Part shown: one piece after another, positions 44,051 to 54,900 of the stretch
Layout of the letters: each line of letters opens with the position of its first letter
How positions within the stretch are numbered: the first letter of the stretch is position 1
From: Erwinia sp039023475
GTDB taxonomy: Bacteria; Pseudomonadota; Gammaproteobacteria; Enterobacterales; Enterobacteriaceae
NCBI RefSeq assembly: GCF_039023475.1
Contig: NZ_JBCHVB010000001.1
Span: 496,001-560,000 of the forward strand
Direction: 5' to 3'
Length of the DNA stretch: 64,000 nt
The notes under the pieces: model-generated
Told to the model about the DNA's origin: nothing
The model's input: the letters and a program-made list of their open reading frames with translations, nothing else
Database searches by the model: none
Position numbers and translations under genes: made by a program

Positions 44051-45565
44051 ATGACGAACTCACCAACAAATAAGCTATCTCTGGGATCGCTAACCGCTTT
44101 AGTTGTAGGGTCAATGATTGGCGCCGGAATATTCTCTTTGCCGGCTACTTTTGGACGAGCGACAGGTGGCTTCGGGGCTATCATCGCCTGGTGTATTGCT
44201 GGCGGTGGGATGTTAATGCTGGCATTTGTTTTTCAGACACTTGCGCAAAGAAAACCGGACCTGGACTCTGGGGTGTTTATTTATGCTAAAGCCGGGTTCG
44301 GTGATTATCTGGGGTTCGCTTCGGCCCTGGGGTTCTGGGCCGGGACCTGTATTGGTAACGTCTCTTATTTCGTGTTAATAAAATCTACTCTGGGCGCCTT
44401 TTTTCCTGTTTTTGGTGATGGAAATACCCTTCCCGCCGTCCTCTTCGCATCAGTTCTTTTGTGGGGCTTTCATACTCTTGTGTTACGCGGAGTGAAAAGT
44501 GCCGCTGCGATTAATTCAATCGCAACGGTCGCAAAAATTTTACCCATTTTGATTTTTGTTATCGTGCTGATATTTGCCTTCAAAAGCGATGTCTTCATGC
44601 TCAATTTCTGGGGAAGCCCTGAGACGGCCACTCAAACTTCCCCCAGCGATTTAGCACATTTAGACGAATATGGCTATGTGGGTCATGCAGCAACGGCTTT
44701 ATCCGCCACCGAACCTGAATCTCTTTTCAGTCAGGTGCGCAGCACTATGCTGGTGACGGTATTCGTTTTCCTCGGAATCGAAGGTGCCAGCGTTTATTCA
44801 CGTTATGCTAAAGAAAGACGGCATGTTGGTATTGCGACGGTACTTGGCTTCATTGGCGTTCTCTGCCTGCTGGTGCTAATCACCATGCTCTCTTATGGCG
44901 TCATGTTACGCCCGGATCTGGCAGCGTTGAGACAACCTTCAATGGCTGGCGTGCTGGAAGCCATCGTTGGACGGTGGGGGGCGATTTTCATCAGCATTGG
45001 GCTTATTGTCTCAGTATTAGGCGCTTATCTTTCCTGGTCGCTGCTGGCAGCGGAAGTCCTGTTTTCCGCGGCCCAAAGCAAAAGCATGCCCAGAGTCTTC
45101 GCAACCGAAAATAAAAATGCAGTGCCTTCTGCAGCAGTCTGGCTGACTAACGCCACCATCCAGGTATTTCTGATCCTCACACTGTTTAGTGAATATGCTT
45201 TCCAGCTTGCGCTGGAATTGACCAGTTCTCTGACACTCATTCCCTATCTGCTGGTGGGTGCATATGCATTAAAGCTGGCAGTGACCGGAGAAACCTACGA
45301 CACCAATAAGCGGGGGCATTCTAAAGATTTGGTGTTTGCGATTATCGCCACGCTCTATGCCGTACTCATGCTTTATGCCGGTGGTATCAAATATCTGCTG
45401 CTTTCCGCGATCATCTACTGTCCGGGTTCGTTGCTCTACATTATGGCCAAACGTGAACAACACGAAAAACTCTTTACAGCCGCCGAATGGGTGCTTTTTA
45501 TCATCGTTATAGTCGCCGCCATCGTAGCGCTCTACAGCATTGCGACAGGTGCTATCAAAATCTGA
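44051..45565 (+). CDS. arcD: Arginine antiporter, ArcD type (APA family)
   Basis: A 504-residue amino acid/polyamine antiporter with about 12-13 membrane segments. The APA signature GSMIGAGIFSLP lies near residues 24-35 and GIEGASVYSRYA in the TM6 region. It is similar to ArcD arginine:ornithine antiporters. It lies 15 bp before an arginine deiminase gene, so the substrate is arginine with good confidence. Since no ornithine-forming gene is nearby, the counter-substrate could be citrulline (inference). The ATG at 44051 follows AAGGAAAA. Lower GC than the ara and ytf genes. Confidence 0.87.
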   Translation: MTNSPTNKLSLGSLTALVVGSMIGAGIFSLPATFGRATGGFGAIIAWCIAGGGMLMLAFVFQTLAQRKPDLDSGVFIYAKAGFGDYLGFASALGFWAGTCIGNVSYFVLIKSTLGAFFPVFGDGNTLPAVLFASVLLWGFHTLVLRGVKSAAAINSIATVAKILPILIFVIVLIFAFKSDVFMLNFWGSPETATQTSPSDLAHLDEYGYVGHAATALSATEPESLFSQVRSTMLVTVFVFLGIEGASVYSRYAKERRHVGIATVLGFIGVLCLLVLITMLSYGVMLRPDLAALRQPSMAGVLEAIVGRWGAIFISIGLIVSVLGAYLSWSLLAAEVLFSAAQSKSMPRVFATENKNAVPSAAVWLTNATIQVFLILTLFSEYAFQLALELTSSLTLIPYLLVGAYALKLAVTGETYDTNKRGHSKDLVFAIIATLYAVLMLYAGGIKYLLLSAIIYCPGSLLYIMAKREQHEKLFTAAEWVLFIIVIVAAIVALYSIATGAIKI

Positions 45566-45580
45566 ACGAGGTAAGCCATT

Positions 45581-46855
45581 ATGTCTACTGACCTGAATAC
45601 TCATACTAAGTTTGGTGTGCACTCCGAAGTTGGGAAGCTCCATAAAGTCATGGTTTGTGCGCCAGGCAAGGCGCACAACCGGCTGACGCCAAGCAATTGC
45701 GACGAATTATTGTTTGATGACGTACTTTGGGTAGAGCGTGCCAAACGTGACCATTTTGACTTTATGACCAAAATGCGAGAACACGGGGTTAACGTGGTGG
45801 AAATGCATAATCTGCTGGCGGAGGTTTTAACGCAGCCCGAGGCCAGAAAATGGATTTTAGATCAGCAGATCGTACCGAACGAAGTGTCGCTGGGGATCCT
45901 GACTGAAACCCGACATTTTTTAGATGGACTCGCGCCGCGTGCACTGGCTGAAGTTTTAATTGGTGGTCTCTCAACCACTGAGCTGGCAAACGAGGGGTAT
46001 GCAGACCATGAAGAACTTAAACTCATTCGCGAAGCCGTAGATATTACGGAATATCTCCTGCCCCCATTACCTAACACGTTATATACCCGAGATACCACCT
46101 GCTGGATTTACGGTGGGGTGACGTTGAATCCGCTATATTGGCCCGCCCGGCATGAAGAAACTCTCCTGACAACGGCAATTTATAAATTCCATCCAGATTT
46201 CGGTGATGCCAATGTCAAGGTATGGTGGGGCGACCCTACTGTACACCATGGCACCGCAACGCTGGAAGGTGGGGATGTTATGCCCATAGGCAATAAAACA
46301 GTGCTGATAGGTATGAGTGAGCGCACATCACATCAGGCTATCACGCAGCTGGCGTCCGTGCTTTTCGCCGATAAGCATTCCGGTGTTGAGCGAGTCATGA
46401 TAGCTGCGATGCCAAAATTACGTTCTGCCATGCATCTGGATACGGTCTTTACCTTTTGCGATCGCGATGTTGTCACCCTTTATCCCGCGATTGTCGACCA
46501 GATAAAGACGTTCTCGTTGCGTCCGGATGACGGTCCGACAGGTATGAAACTCAGCCGTGACAAAGGCACCTTTACAGAGGCCATTGCTGGAGCATTAAAT
46601 CTTAAGAAACTTCGGGTCGTTGAAACAGAGGGTAATGATTACGACACTGAACGCCAGCAGTGGGATAGCGGTAATAATATGGTCGCATTGTCTCCTGGCG
46701 TGGTTATGGCTTACGATCGAAATACTAAAACGAATACGCAATTACGTAAGGAAGGTATTGAGGTAATTGAAATAGTGGGTAGCGAATTGGGCCGTGGGCG
46801 CGGAGGCGGTCACTGTATGACCTGCCCGATTATTCGTGATGCAGTAGACTATTAA
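45581..46855 (+). CDS. arcA: Arginine deiminase
   Basis: A 424-residue arginine deiminase that hydrolyses arginine to citrulline and ammonia, raising cytoplasmic pH. Guanidino-group motifs FGVHSEVGKLHKVMV, TRDTTCW, EGGDVMPIG and the catalytic cysteine motif GGGHCMTCP at the C-terminus are intact. It forms a two-gene unit with arcD. Ornithine carbamoyltransferase (arcB) and carbamate kinase (arcC) are absent, so the ATP-yielding part of the pathway is not encoded here. The symbol arcA refers to arginine deiminase, not the ArcA response regulator. Confidence 0.95.
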   Translation: MSTDLNTHTKFGVHSEVGKLHKVMVCAPGKAHNRLTPSNCDELLFDDVLWVERAKRDHFDFMTKMREHGVNVVEMHNLLAEVLTQPEARKWILDQQIVPNEVSLGILTETRHFLDGLAPRALAEVLIGGLSTTELANEGYADHEELKLIREAVDITEYLLPPLPNTLYTRDTTCWIYGGVTLNPLYWPARHEETLLTTAIYKFHPDFGDANVKVWWGDPTVHHGTATLEGGDVMPIGNKTVLIGMSERTSHQAITQLASVLFADKHSGVERVMIAAMPKLRSAMHLDTVFTFCDRDVVTLYPAIVDQIKTFSLRPDDGPTGMKLSRDKGTFTEAIAGALNLKKLRVVETEGNDYDTERQQWDSGNNMVALSPGVVMAYDRNTKTNTQLRKEGIEVIEIVGSELGRGRGGGHCMTCPIIRDAVDY

Positions 46856-46878
46856 CATCCTCAAATTTTGATGATTTT

Positions 46879-46912
46879 TAATCCCGGAGGCAAAGCTTCT
46901 CCGGGATTAAAT
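46879..46912 (+). terminator. Intrinsic terminator after arcA
   Basis: TAATCCCGGAG and CTCCGGGATTA form an 11-bp stem, followed by an AT-rich tail. Confidence 0.85.
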
Positions 46913-47486
46913 TGTAGATGTCTGGAAATGATAGACCGGCTGAAGATATGGCCTGAATAGGTTTTATAACACTTTACAGTCGTTTAACTGAACGCAGTGT
47001 ACTTATCTGTCCAGAACCTAAAAGCCTTCAGATGCAATGAACTGGTAAAAGTAACGACATTGTCTGAGAATTAACCTCCACTCACTCAATTCATCCCCCT
47101 ACCCGTAGTCTGATAGCGTATTCAATTATGGGGTATTGCCTTCGCCAGAATGGCCCTCGCCGGCAACCGTTATCCAGTGGTTAACGATTAACGGCCGCAA
47201 ACAGACGGGAAAAAAACGCCAGAGGGAGCTTTTCATAATGAAGGCCACAGACGAAGTGACCGCAGAAATTGTTTTCAGGACGACAGCCTGGCGGATAGCG
47301 ATTTTCAGTCAGACGCTGACTCTGAGGAAGATTTAAATGATAATGCTGCCAACTTGAGACCGTTAAAAACGGCGCAAAGAGAGTAATAAAAAGAATTTTT
47401 AAAGCGGAAGTGATAACGCGACAGGCTTATTACTTCGCACATTCAGGCTGTGATAAATTCAGTCTGAATGTGTTTTGTTCTGGTAA
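46913..47486. other. Intergenic region with a possible gene remnant
   Basis: About 570 bp with no intact gene. Between 47239 and 47386, two overlapping frames together read like a frame-shifted coding remnant. The second ends in an acidic stretch (QDDSLADSDFQSDADSEEDL) and stops at 47384-47386. I recognise no family. Confidence 0.4.
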
Positions 47487-50174
47487 TCAGGCCATTCTGA
47501 ACTTGCGGGTTAAAGGTTTCTCGATTTCCACTATTAAAAACATCGCGAAGCCGATGATAAACGTGATAACCCAGTAACGGAAAGGCAGCGCTTCCGTGCC
47601 AAAAAGTAGCTGCATAAAGGGCGCGTAGATGATCAGAAGCTGTAGCCCAAGCAGAACGGCGCTCACGATCCAGATACCTCTGTTCAGAAGCAGGCCTTTG
47701 CTCAAAGAAAAACCGTCAGAGACGCGGCAATTAAGCATATAGAACCATTGTGCCGTCACCAGCATCTGTAATAGCACCGTACGAATAAACTCAGCCGAGT
47801 AGCCGCGCGGTTGTAACCAGGCTTCCAGCACAAAGGCGCTGATGGCGATCATGGAGCCGACAAAAATGACTCGCCAGATGGCGAAACCATCCATCACATG
47901 CAGCCCGGGATCGCGTGGCGGTCGTTTCATAATATTTTTCTCGCCGCCTTCGAAGGCGAGTCCAAAGGAGAGCGTGGCGGAAGTAGCCATATTCATCCAG
48001 AGAATCAACACGGGGGTGAGCGGAATTAAATTACCCGCCAGTAACGCAATTATGATGAGTAACCCCTGTGCAAGGTTAGTGGGCATGATAAACAGAATGG
48101 TTTTCTTAAGATTATCGTAAACCCTGCGCCCTTCCCTGACCGCACCGGCAATGGTCGCAAAGTTATCATCGGTCAGGATCATATCCGCCGCTTCTTTAGT
48201 GACTTCAGTTCCTTTGATGCCCATCGCAATGCCGACATCAGCTCGCTTCAGTGCAGGCGCATCGTTCACGCCATCTCCGGTCATGCCTACCACCTCTTTA
48301 TTACGCTGTAACGCCTGCACAAGACGAAATTTATCTTCGGGGCTGGTACGGGCGAATATATCGTAAGATTGTGCTGCCTCACTCAACTGCTGCTCATCCA
48401 TAAGCTCCAGTTCGCGGCCAGTGATGGCGGTGCTGGCATTATTGATACCCAGCATCTGACCAATACTCATCGCGGTTTGCGGATGGTCGCCAGTGATCAT
48501 TTTGACGCGAATCCCCGCCTGCAAACAGTCGCGAATGGCGGAGATAGCTTCGGGTCGCGGCGGATCCATCATGCCGGCAATGCCTGACAGGATCACACCC
48601 TGCTGCAGATCCTGATGCGATAATTCAGTCTGTCCCGGCTGTGCCGGTTTCCATGCGGCAGCGACCATACGCAGTCCCTCCCGCGCATACTCTTCAATCC
48701 TGGCTTCCCACCAGGCAAGATCGAGTGGCTGCAATCCGTTCTCCGTTTGCTGCAGCTGACAAAGTCTGAACAGCACATCGGGGGCGCCAGTGATGAGAAT
48801 GCGTTCTTCGTCACCGATGCGGTAGAGCGTGGACATATATTTGTACTGAGAGTCAAAAGGAATTTTACTGCGCAGTTCCGTTGCCACTGGCGGTAATTTT
48901 CCTTTGGCAGCGAGCACCTTAAGCGCCCCTTCTGTAGGCCCGCCGGTGATTTTCCAGAGACCGCTCTCATCTTTGACAAGCTGGCTGTCATTACACAAAT
49001 CGATGGTGCGTAAATAGCCCTCAAGCAATGAGCCGGCGGTTATCGTCACTGGCGAAGGATCGTCAATTTTATGCATAGCGCCAACCGGCTCATAGCTGTC
49101 GCCATCAACCCGATAGAGATGGTCGGCAGTAATAACCACTTTGACCGTCATTTCATTCATCGTCAGGGTGCCCGTTTTATCCGAGCAGATCACGGTCATC
49201 GCGCCCAGCGTTTCGACCGTCGGCAGTTTACGGATTATCGCCTGCTGCCTGGCCATGGTTTGCACACCCAGCGAAAGAATGATGGAAATAATAGCCGGCA
49301 GCCCTTCGGGCACTGAAGCAACGGCCAGGCTGATGAGTGACAGCATCAGTTCAGAGACAGGCATATCGCGGAACAATAAACTAAAGACAAACAATGCAGC
49401 CATCATTGCCAGGATAATCAGAAAAATGGCTTTACCCAGCTTGTCCATTTGCACCAGCAGCGGCGTGCGGTGCTTTTCAATATCAGACATCATCTGATTA
49501 ATATGGCCGAGCTCCGTTTCACCCCCTGTTGCCACGACGACTCCCTTGCCGCCGCCTGAGCTGACGGTAGTGCCGGAAAAGAGCATATTCGTACGATCGC
49601 CCAGCGCCAACTCGCCGGTCAGCGCTGCCGTGATTTTTTCGACTACCGTTGATTCTCCGGTCAGGATTGCCTCTTCGACCCGAAGATTATGGGCTTCAAT
49701 GACGCGCAGGTCCGCGGGAATGCGATCTCCGGCGCGGATGACCACCACGTCGCCCGGCACCAGCGCCGTGGTGGGGAGTGTTTCATGCGTGCCCGAGCGA
49801 ATGACAACCGTTTCACTGGAGAGCATATTACGAATACTTTGCAGGGATTTTTCCGCATTGCTCTCCTGAATGTGGCCAATTAGCGCGTTAACCACTGCCA
49901 CGCCCAGGATCACAAGCGTATCGACCCAATGCCCCATGACTGCCGTGAGCAGTGCCGCTGCGAGCAGTACGTAAATTAAAACATCGTTAAAATGAGCCAG
50001 AAAACGCAGCCAGCCAGGCTTTCCGGGTTTTTGCGGCAGCGCATTTTCCCCGAATTGTTGTAATCGCGCTGCTGCCTCTGAACTGTTTATACCTTCGGGC
50101 GTGCTTGTTGTACTCGCAAGTGTTTCATCAACAGAAAGGTGATAGTAGGCACTTTCCGGCTTAACAGTATTCAT
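47487..50174 (-). CDS. P2-type cation-transporting ATPase
   Basis: An 895-residue P-type ATPase with an N-terminal cation-ATPase domain, the actuator motif TGES at 172-175 and the PEGLP membrane motif at 289-293. The phosphorylated aspartate is in DKTGTLT (332-338), and the hinge motif TGDGVNDAPALKRADVGIAMG and a six-helix C-terminal domain follow. PEGLP instead of CPC excludes the heavy-metal P1B class and favours P2 (Ca2+, Na+ or other cations, PMR1/SERCA-like). The ion is not determined. It has no neighbour on the same strand and is divergent from the efflux operon. Confidence 0.9.
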   Translation of the reverse strand: MNTVKPESAYYHLSVDETLASTTSTPEGINSSEAAARLQQFGENALPQKPGKPGWLRFLAHFNDVLIYVLLAAALLTAVMGHWVDTLVILGVAVVNALIGHIQESNAEKSLQSIRNMLSSETVVIRSGTHETLPTTALVPGDVVVIRAGDRIPADLRVIEAHNLRVEEAILTGESTVVEKITAALTGELALGDRTNMLFSGTTVSSGGGKGVVVATGGETELGHINQMMSDIEKHRTPLLVQMDKLGKAIFLIILAMMAALFVFSLLFRDMPVSELMLSLISLAVASVPEGLPAIISIILSLGVQTMARQQAIIRKLPTVETLGAMTVICSDKTGTLTMNEMTVKVVITADHLYRVDGDSYEPVGAMHKIDDPSPVTITAGSLLEGYLRTIDLCNDSQLVKDESGLWKITGGPTEGALKVLAAKGKLPPVATELRSKIPFDSQYKYMSTLYRIGDEERILITGAPDVLFRLCQLQQTENGLQPLDLAWWEARIEEYAREGLRMVAAAWKPAQPGQTELSHQDLQQGVILSGIAGMMDPPRPEAISAIRDCLQAGIRVKMITGDHPQTAMSIGQMLGINNASTAITGRELELMDEQQLSEAAQSYDIFARTSPEDKFRLVQALQRNKEVVGMTGDGVNDAPALKRADVGIAMGIKGTEVTKEAADMILTDDNFATIAGAVREGRRVYDNLKKTILFIMPTNLAQGLLIIIALLAGNLIPLTPVLILWMNMATSATLSFGLAFEGGEKNIMKRPPRDPGLHVMDGFAIWRVIFVGSMIAISAFVLEAWLQPRGYSAEFIRTVLLQMLVTAQWFYMLNCRVSDGFSLSKGLLLNRGIWIVSAVLLGLQLLIIYAPFMQLLFGTEALPFRYWVITFIIGFAMFLIVEIEKPLTRKFRMA

Positions 50175-50747
50175 CGTTTTCTCCTAAAATCCTGCAACGG
50201 AAATCAATACGGTAATATTCTGTTATTAACAAATTCACTTCAAATGCAAAGACTAATGCCGACACCTTAGTAAAAGTAAGGACCACTGATAACTGGAAAA
50301 ATAATTTATGGTCGCTCAACATAATTGAATGCTGAGATAATATTTATGACACAAAAATGACCCTGAAAAAATGATGTTATAAACGTAGCACAGGGTGATT
50401 CAACATATTCACCTGCCGATGAAAAAATATCAAACAGGCCTCAGAACAGGTCGTTTAACGGAAAAATGACTAAAATGTTAAAGAAAGGAATCAAAAATAA
50501 CTTGTTATCCCCTAAGAGTTTTTTGATCGGCACGGTGGCTTTTACCGGTTACACTGGTGATTAATGCTGTTATTTAACTAATGCCTGGCGATAAAAACTT
50601 TTGGCTTTATTTAAGATATTACTTTTAGCAAACTTTACAATTTTTGATTTCTAAGTCTATGCTCATACGTGACAACTTTTCCATGAGCTGTTTAGTGCAT
50701 AAAACAGTGATGCATTTTTCTCGTTTCAATGATCAATGGGGACAACG
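50175..50747. other. AT-rich divergent regulatory region
   Basis: About 570 bp between the P-type ATPase and the small-protein/efflux unit. It is AT-rich and must hold both promoters. No operator palindrome or gene could be assigned. Confidence 0.45.
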
Positions 50748-50858
50748 ATGCCGGATTATAGCCTGCTCCGTCTGAGCCTTTACGTTGTGCTGGTGATTTT
50801 CACATGTTCTGCTGTTGGACTATTCACTTACGCCGTTGTTTCTATGCTGGGCGAATAA
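50748..50858 (+). CDS. Small membrane protein (36 residues)
   Basis: The frame encodes MPDYSLLRLSLYVVLVIFTC followed by SAVGLFTYAVVSMLGE: one long hydrophobic helix between short polar ends. A strong ribosome site (GGGGA) sits 6 bp before the ATG. It lies 54 bp upstream of the efflux operon. Small single-pass proteins often modulate pumps (AcrZ with AcrB is the known example), but here the link is only positional. I recognise no named family. Confidence 0.6.
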   Translation: MPDYSLLRLSLYVVLVIFTCSAVGLFTYAVVSMLGE

Positions 50859-50912
50859 ATCAGCCACATATAATAACGACAGTAATGACATGGCTTTGCT
50901 GAGGGAAAAACA

Positions 50913-51998
50913 GTGACTCGTTATTATTCTCTGTTTGCCATTGTTATATTTATAGCAACGGGTTGCGATGAAAAAAAAGCAGAAATCTCTCCTTCCCCAC
51001 GGATGGTTAAAGTCGTGGACGTCGTGGCTTCAGGTGAATTTCAGCAACGCATTTTTCCCGCGAGAATTGAGTCGGGTGACGCTACTGAACTCTCATTTAA
51101 ACGTGGTGGCCAGCTTGATTCACTGGAAATTCGGCAGGGGACACGTATTGCGCAGGGTCAGGTGATAGCCAGACTGATTGCCCGTGAAGCCCAGCAGCGC
51201 GTCAACGAGCGACAAACTGCTGCTACCCTTGCACAGCGGCAATTTGAACGCTTCCAGACCTTGTCGGGCCGTCAGGCCATCTCCCGTGCTGAGATGGACG
51301 TCCAGCGTGCAAATCGGGATGCGACCAATGCCTCGCTACAAATTGCCCGCGAAGAATTGAGTCAGATGACATTGACGGCACCTTTCAGCGGCACTGCGGC
51401 GGCGATCAATGTCCGTAACCATCAGGTTGTCTCCGCTGGACAACCCATCGCAATGTTGACCCGTACCGATCTGCTTGATGTGGTGTTTAGCGTGCCCGAA
51501 AATCTTTTCACCGCACTGGATATGCGCAACATGACCTACCGTCCGGTGGTGCGCATCAACGCCCTGCCCGGCCGACAATTCCGCGCCGACTATAAAGAGC
51601 ACACCGGCAGCAGCGACAGCCAAACCTTAACCTGGCAGATCATTCTCACGATGGCGCGCCCCGCCGATTTTCCTGCGGTTGGCGGCGTAAGTGGAACAGT
51701 AACGATTGATATGTCTAACCTGCCCGCCAGCCTGAGTCGTCATTCACTGTTAGTGCCAACCGAAGCTGTTTTTAACCCTGATAGCAGCCAGCGTAACGAT
51801 CCTCATGTCTGGGTGGTAAAGGGCAGTGGCGATCGGTTGCAACTTGAAGATCGTCAGGTCACTGTGGGTGACGTCACCGATAAGGGCGTAGTGATTACCA
51901 GCGGGCTGCAGGCGGGCGAACGGGTGGTTGCCGCAGGGGTAAATGAACTGCATGCCCAGCAGCCGGTTCGCATCTGGACACGCGAGCGGGGAATGTAA
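50913..51998 (+). CDS. RND efflux periplasmic adaptor (membrane fusion) lipoprotein
   Basis: A 361-residue adaptor with a lipoprotein signal (IFIATGC, lipidated Cys18). A barrel-sandwich/lipoyl half follows (SFKRGGQLDSLEIRQGTRIAQGQ), then a helical hairpin (about 75-145), a second lipoyl half (LTAPFSGTAAAINV) and beta-barrel and membrane-proximal domains. It links the RND pump to an outer-membrane channel. GTG at 50913 is the likely start, after GAGGGAAAA. Its stop shares a base with the pump ATG (TAATG). Confidence 0.9.
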   Translation: MTRYYSLFAIVIFIATGCDEKKAEISPSPRMVKVVDVVASGEFQQRIFPARIESGDATELSFKRGGQLDSLEIRQGTRIAQGQVIARLIAREAQQRVNERQTAATLAQRQFERFQTLSGRQAISRAEMDVQRANRDATNASLQIAREELSQMTLTAPFSGTAAAINVRNHQVVSAGQPIAMLTRTDLLDVVFSVPENLFTALDMRNMTYRPVVRINALPGRQFRADYKEHTGSSDSQTLTWQIILTMARPADFPAVGGVSGTVTIDMSNLPASLSRHSLLVPTEAVFNPDSSQRNDPHVWVVKGSGDRLQLEDRQVTVGDVTDKGVVITSGLQAGERVVAAGVNELHAQQPVRIWTRERGM

Positions 51999-54900
51999 TG
52001 GATATCTCACGCCAGTTTATCAACAATCCCATTCGTGTCTGGCTGGCCATTCTTTTACTGGGCATCGGCGGCATCTTTGCTCTGCTCAATATTGGCCGGC
52101 TGGAAGATCCTGCTTTTACCATCAAAACTGCCGTTATCATCACACACTATCCCGGCGCCTCAGCCCAGCAGGTTGAAGAAGAAGTCACGCTGCCGCTGGA
52201 GAATGCGCTTCAGCAATTACCCTATCTGGATAATGTCAGTTCGATCTCTTCCAACGGCCTGTCGCAAATCACCGTGAATATAGAGTCGCGCTACCACTCC
52301 AGCCAGTTGCCGCAAATCTGGGATGAACTCCGGCGCAGAGTAGATGACGCCACCCGCTTCTTTCCGCCTGGCGTTACCGTCCCGTTCGTAAACGATGATT
52401 TTGGCGATGTTTTTGGGTTCTTCTTCACCATTTCCGGGAATAGTTTCAGTAATCAGGAGCTGGCCCAGTACGCAGAACAGCTGCGCCGTGAACTGGTACT
52501 CGTGCCTGGCGTAGGGAAAGTGGCGATTGGCGGCACGATCCCCCCTCAAATTAACGTGGATGTTTCAACGACAGAGATGAGCGCGCGCGGCATTACCCTG
52601 AATCAACTTTCCAGCGTATTAAACCGTCTTAATGTGGTTTCTAACGCTGGTGAAATCAAATCTGGTACGGAATCGATCCGCCTGCATCCAACCGGTGAGT
52701 TTGAAAGCCTTGAGGAATTAGGCGATCTGCTGGTCAGCCCAACCGGCGGTGCTGGTACCACAAGATTAAGCGATATCGCCACCCTTTCGCGTGGGTTCAG
52801 TGAATCCCCCTCAAATATCTATCATGCTAACGGACGCCCGGCGCTGAGTATGGGCGTTTCGTTCATTGCGGGCGTAAACGTCATGAAGGCAGGGCAGGCG
52901 CTGGAAGCCAGGCTCCAGCAGATGTCTGTGGAAAAACCGGCCGGCATTGAGATTAACATGTTTTACGATCAGGCAGCGGAGGTGGCCCACTCCGTAAATG
53001 GCTTTATCACCAACTTCCTGATAGCCCTGGCGATTGTCGTGGGCGTGCTGCTGATATTTATGGGCATCCGCAGTGGCATTATCATCGCTGTATCACTGGC
53101 GCTTAATGTGCTGGGCACGCTGTTGATTATGTACCTCTGGGGAATTGAGCTACAGCGTATTTCGTTGGGAGCGCTGATTATTGCGCTCAGTATGCTGGTG
53201 GATAACGCGATTGTGGTTGTTGAAGGGGTGCTGATTGCACGTCAGCAAGGTTCGCCCATGGCAACAGCGCTGAATCTTGTCATTCGTCGTTCGGCGTTTC
53301 CGCTTCTGGGCGCCACAGTTATTGCTATTCTCGCTTTTGCGCCTATCGGTTTATCGCAGGACGCCACGGGCGAGTATTGTAAGTCGCTGTTTCAGGTTCT
53401 GCTCATCTCGCTGATGTTAAGCTGGTTTTCTGCCCTGACCATCACGCCGGTGTTGATCAAATGGGGCCTGTTCAGGCGAGAAGATTCTGCTGAGGCGGCG
53501 GTGAAACCCTCACCCTATGAGGGCGGTTTTTACCGACTCTACCAGCGTACGCTGAACGCTTTATTAGCGCAGAAAACCTTAACACTCTCGATGATGGCGA
53601 TCCTGCTGGCGCTGGCGATCTGGGGGTTCGGTGCAGTACGACAAAACTTCTTCCCTTCAGCCAATACTCCTATCTTTTTTGTCGATCTCTGGTTGCCTTA
53701 TGGGACTGACATTCACTCAACCGAGAAAATAGCCGGTGATATTGAGAAAACGATTACCGGCCAGCGGGGCGTTGTCGCTACGGTGACGACCATCGGTCAG
53801 GGCAGCATGCGATTTATCCTGACCTATAATGGACAGCGTCAGTACAGCAACTACGCACAAATCATGGTACGCATGGACGATCAGCGCAATATTGCCGCGC
53901 TCGCCCGCCAGCTTGATCTTTCGATAGCACGCCACTTCCCGCAGGTGAACGCCAGCACCAAACGCGTTATGTTCGGCCCTTCAGGCGGCAGCGCGATTGA
54001 AGTCCGCATTCAAGGCCCCGATCCCGATCGGATGCGCCTGATTGCCAGCAAGGTGGAGCGCATCCTGGCCAGCGACCCCGATACCGATAGCGTGCGTCAG
54101 GACTGGCAAAACCGCAGTAAAGTCATCCGCCCGCAATATAATCCCGCTCTCGGACGTGAGCTGGGCGTGGATAAACAGGAAATTGATAACGCGCTCGCAA
54201 TGAATTTTACCGGCAGCCGTGTGGGACTCTATCGTGAAGGGGCAGATCTGCTGCCTGTCATCGTACGCCCACCAGACAGCGAACGTAAGGATGCCAACCA
54301 TTTGCAAAATATCCTGGTCTGGAGCCAGAATCTGCAACAGTATATTCCGCTCAGTAACGTCGTCGGCGGATTTAACCTGGAGTGGGAAGATCCGCTGATC
54401 CTGCGACGCGATCGAATTCGGATGCTTACCGTCCAGACCGATCCCAATCCGCTCAGTAACGCGACTTCCGGCGATATCCTGGAGCGCGTCAGACCTCAAA
54501 TTGAGAAGATCCCGCTGCCCCATGGTTACAGTATTGAATGGGGCGGCGATGCCGAAAATTCCAGTGAAGCGCAGCAAGGCTTATTTACTACCTTGCCGCT
54601 GGGTTATCTGGTCATGTTCGTCATCACCGTGCTGATGTTCAGCTCGCTGAAAAATGCCATTGCCATCTGGTTGACCGTTCCTCTTGCGTTAATTGGCGTG
54701 ACGCCGGGATTTTTACTCACCGGCATTTCATTTGGCTTTATGGCACTGATTGGGTTGCTGAGCCTGAGCGGGATGTTGATCCGCAACGGCATTGTTCTGG
54801 TGGAAGAGATTGAACTACAGAAACAGTCCAGGCCGCAGCATGAGGCCATTCTATACGCCGCTACCTCACGCTTACGTCCTATTCTGCTGACGGCCTTTAC

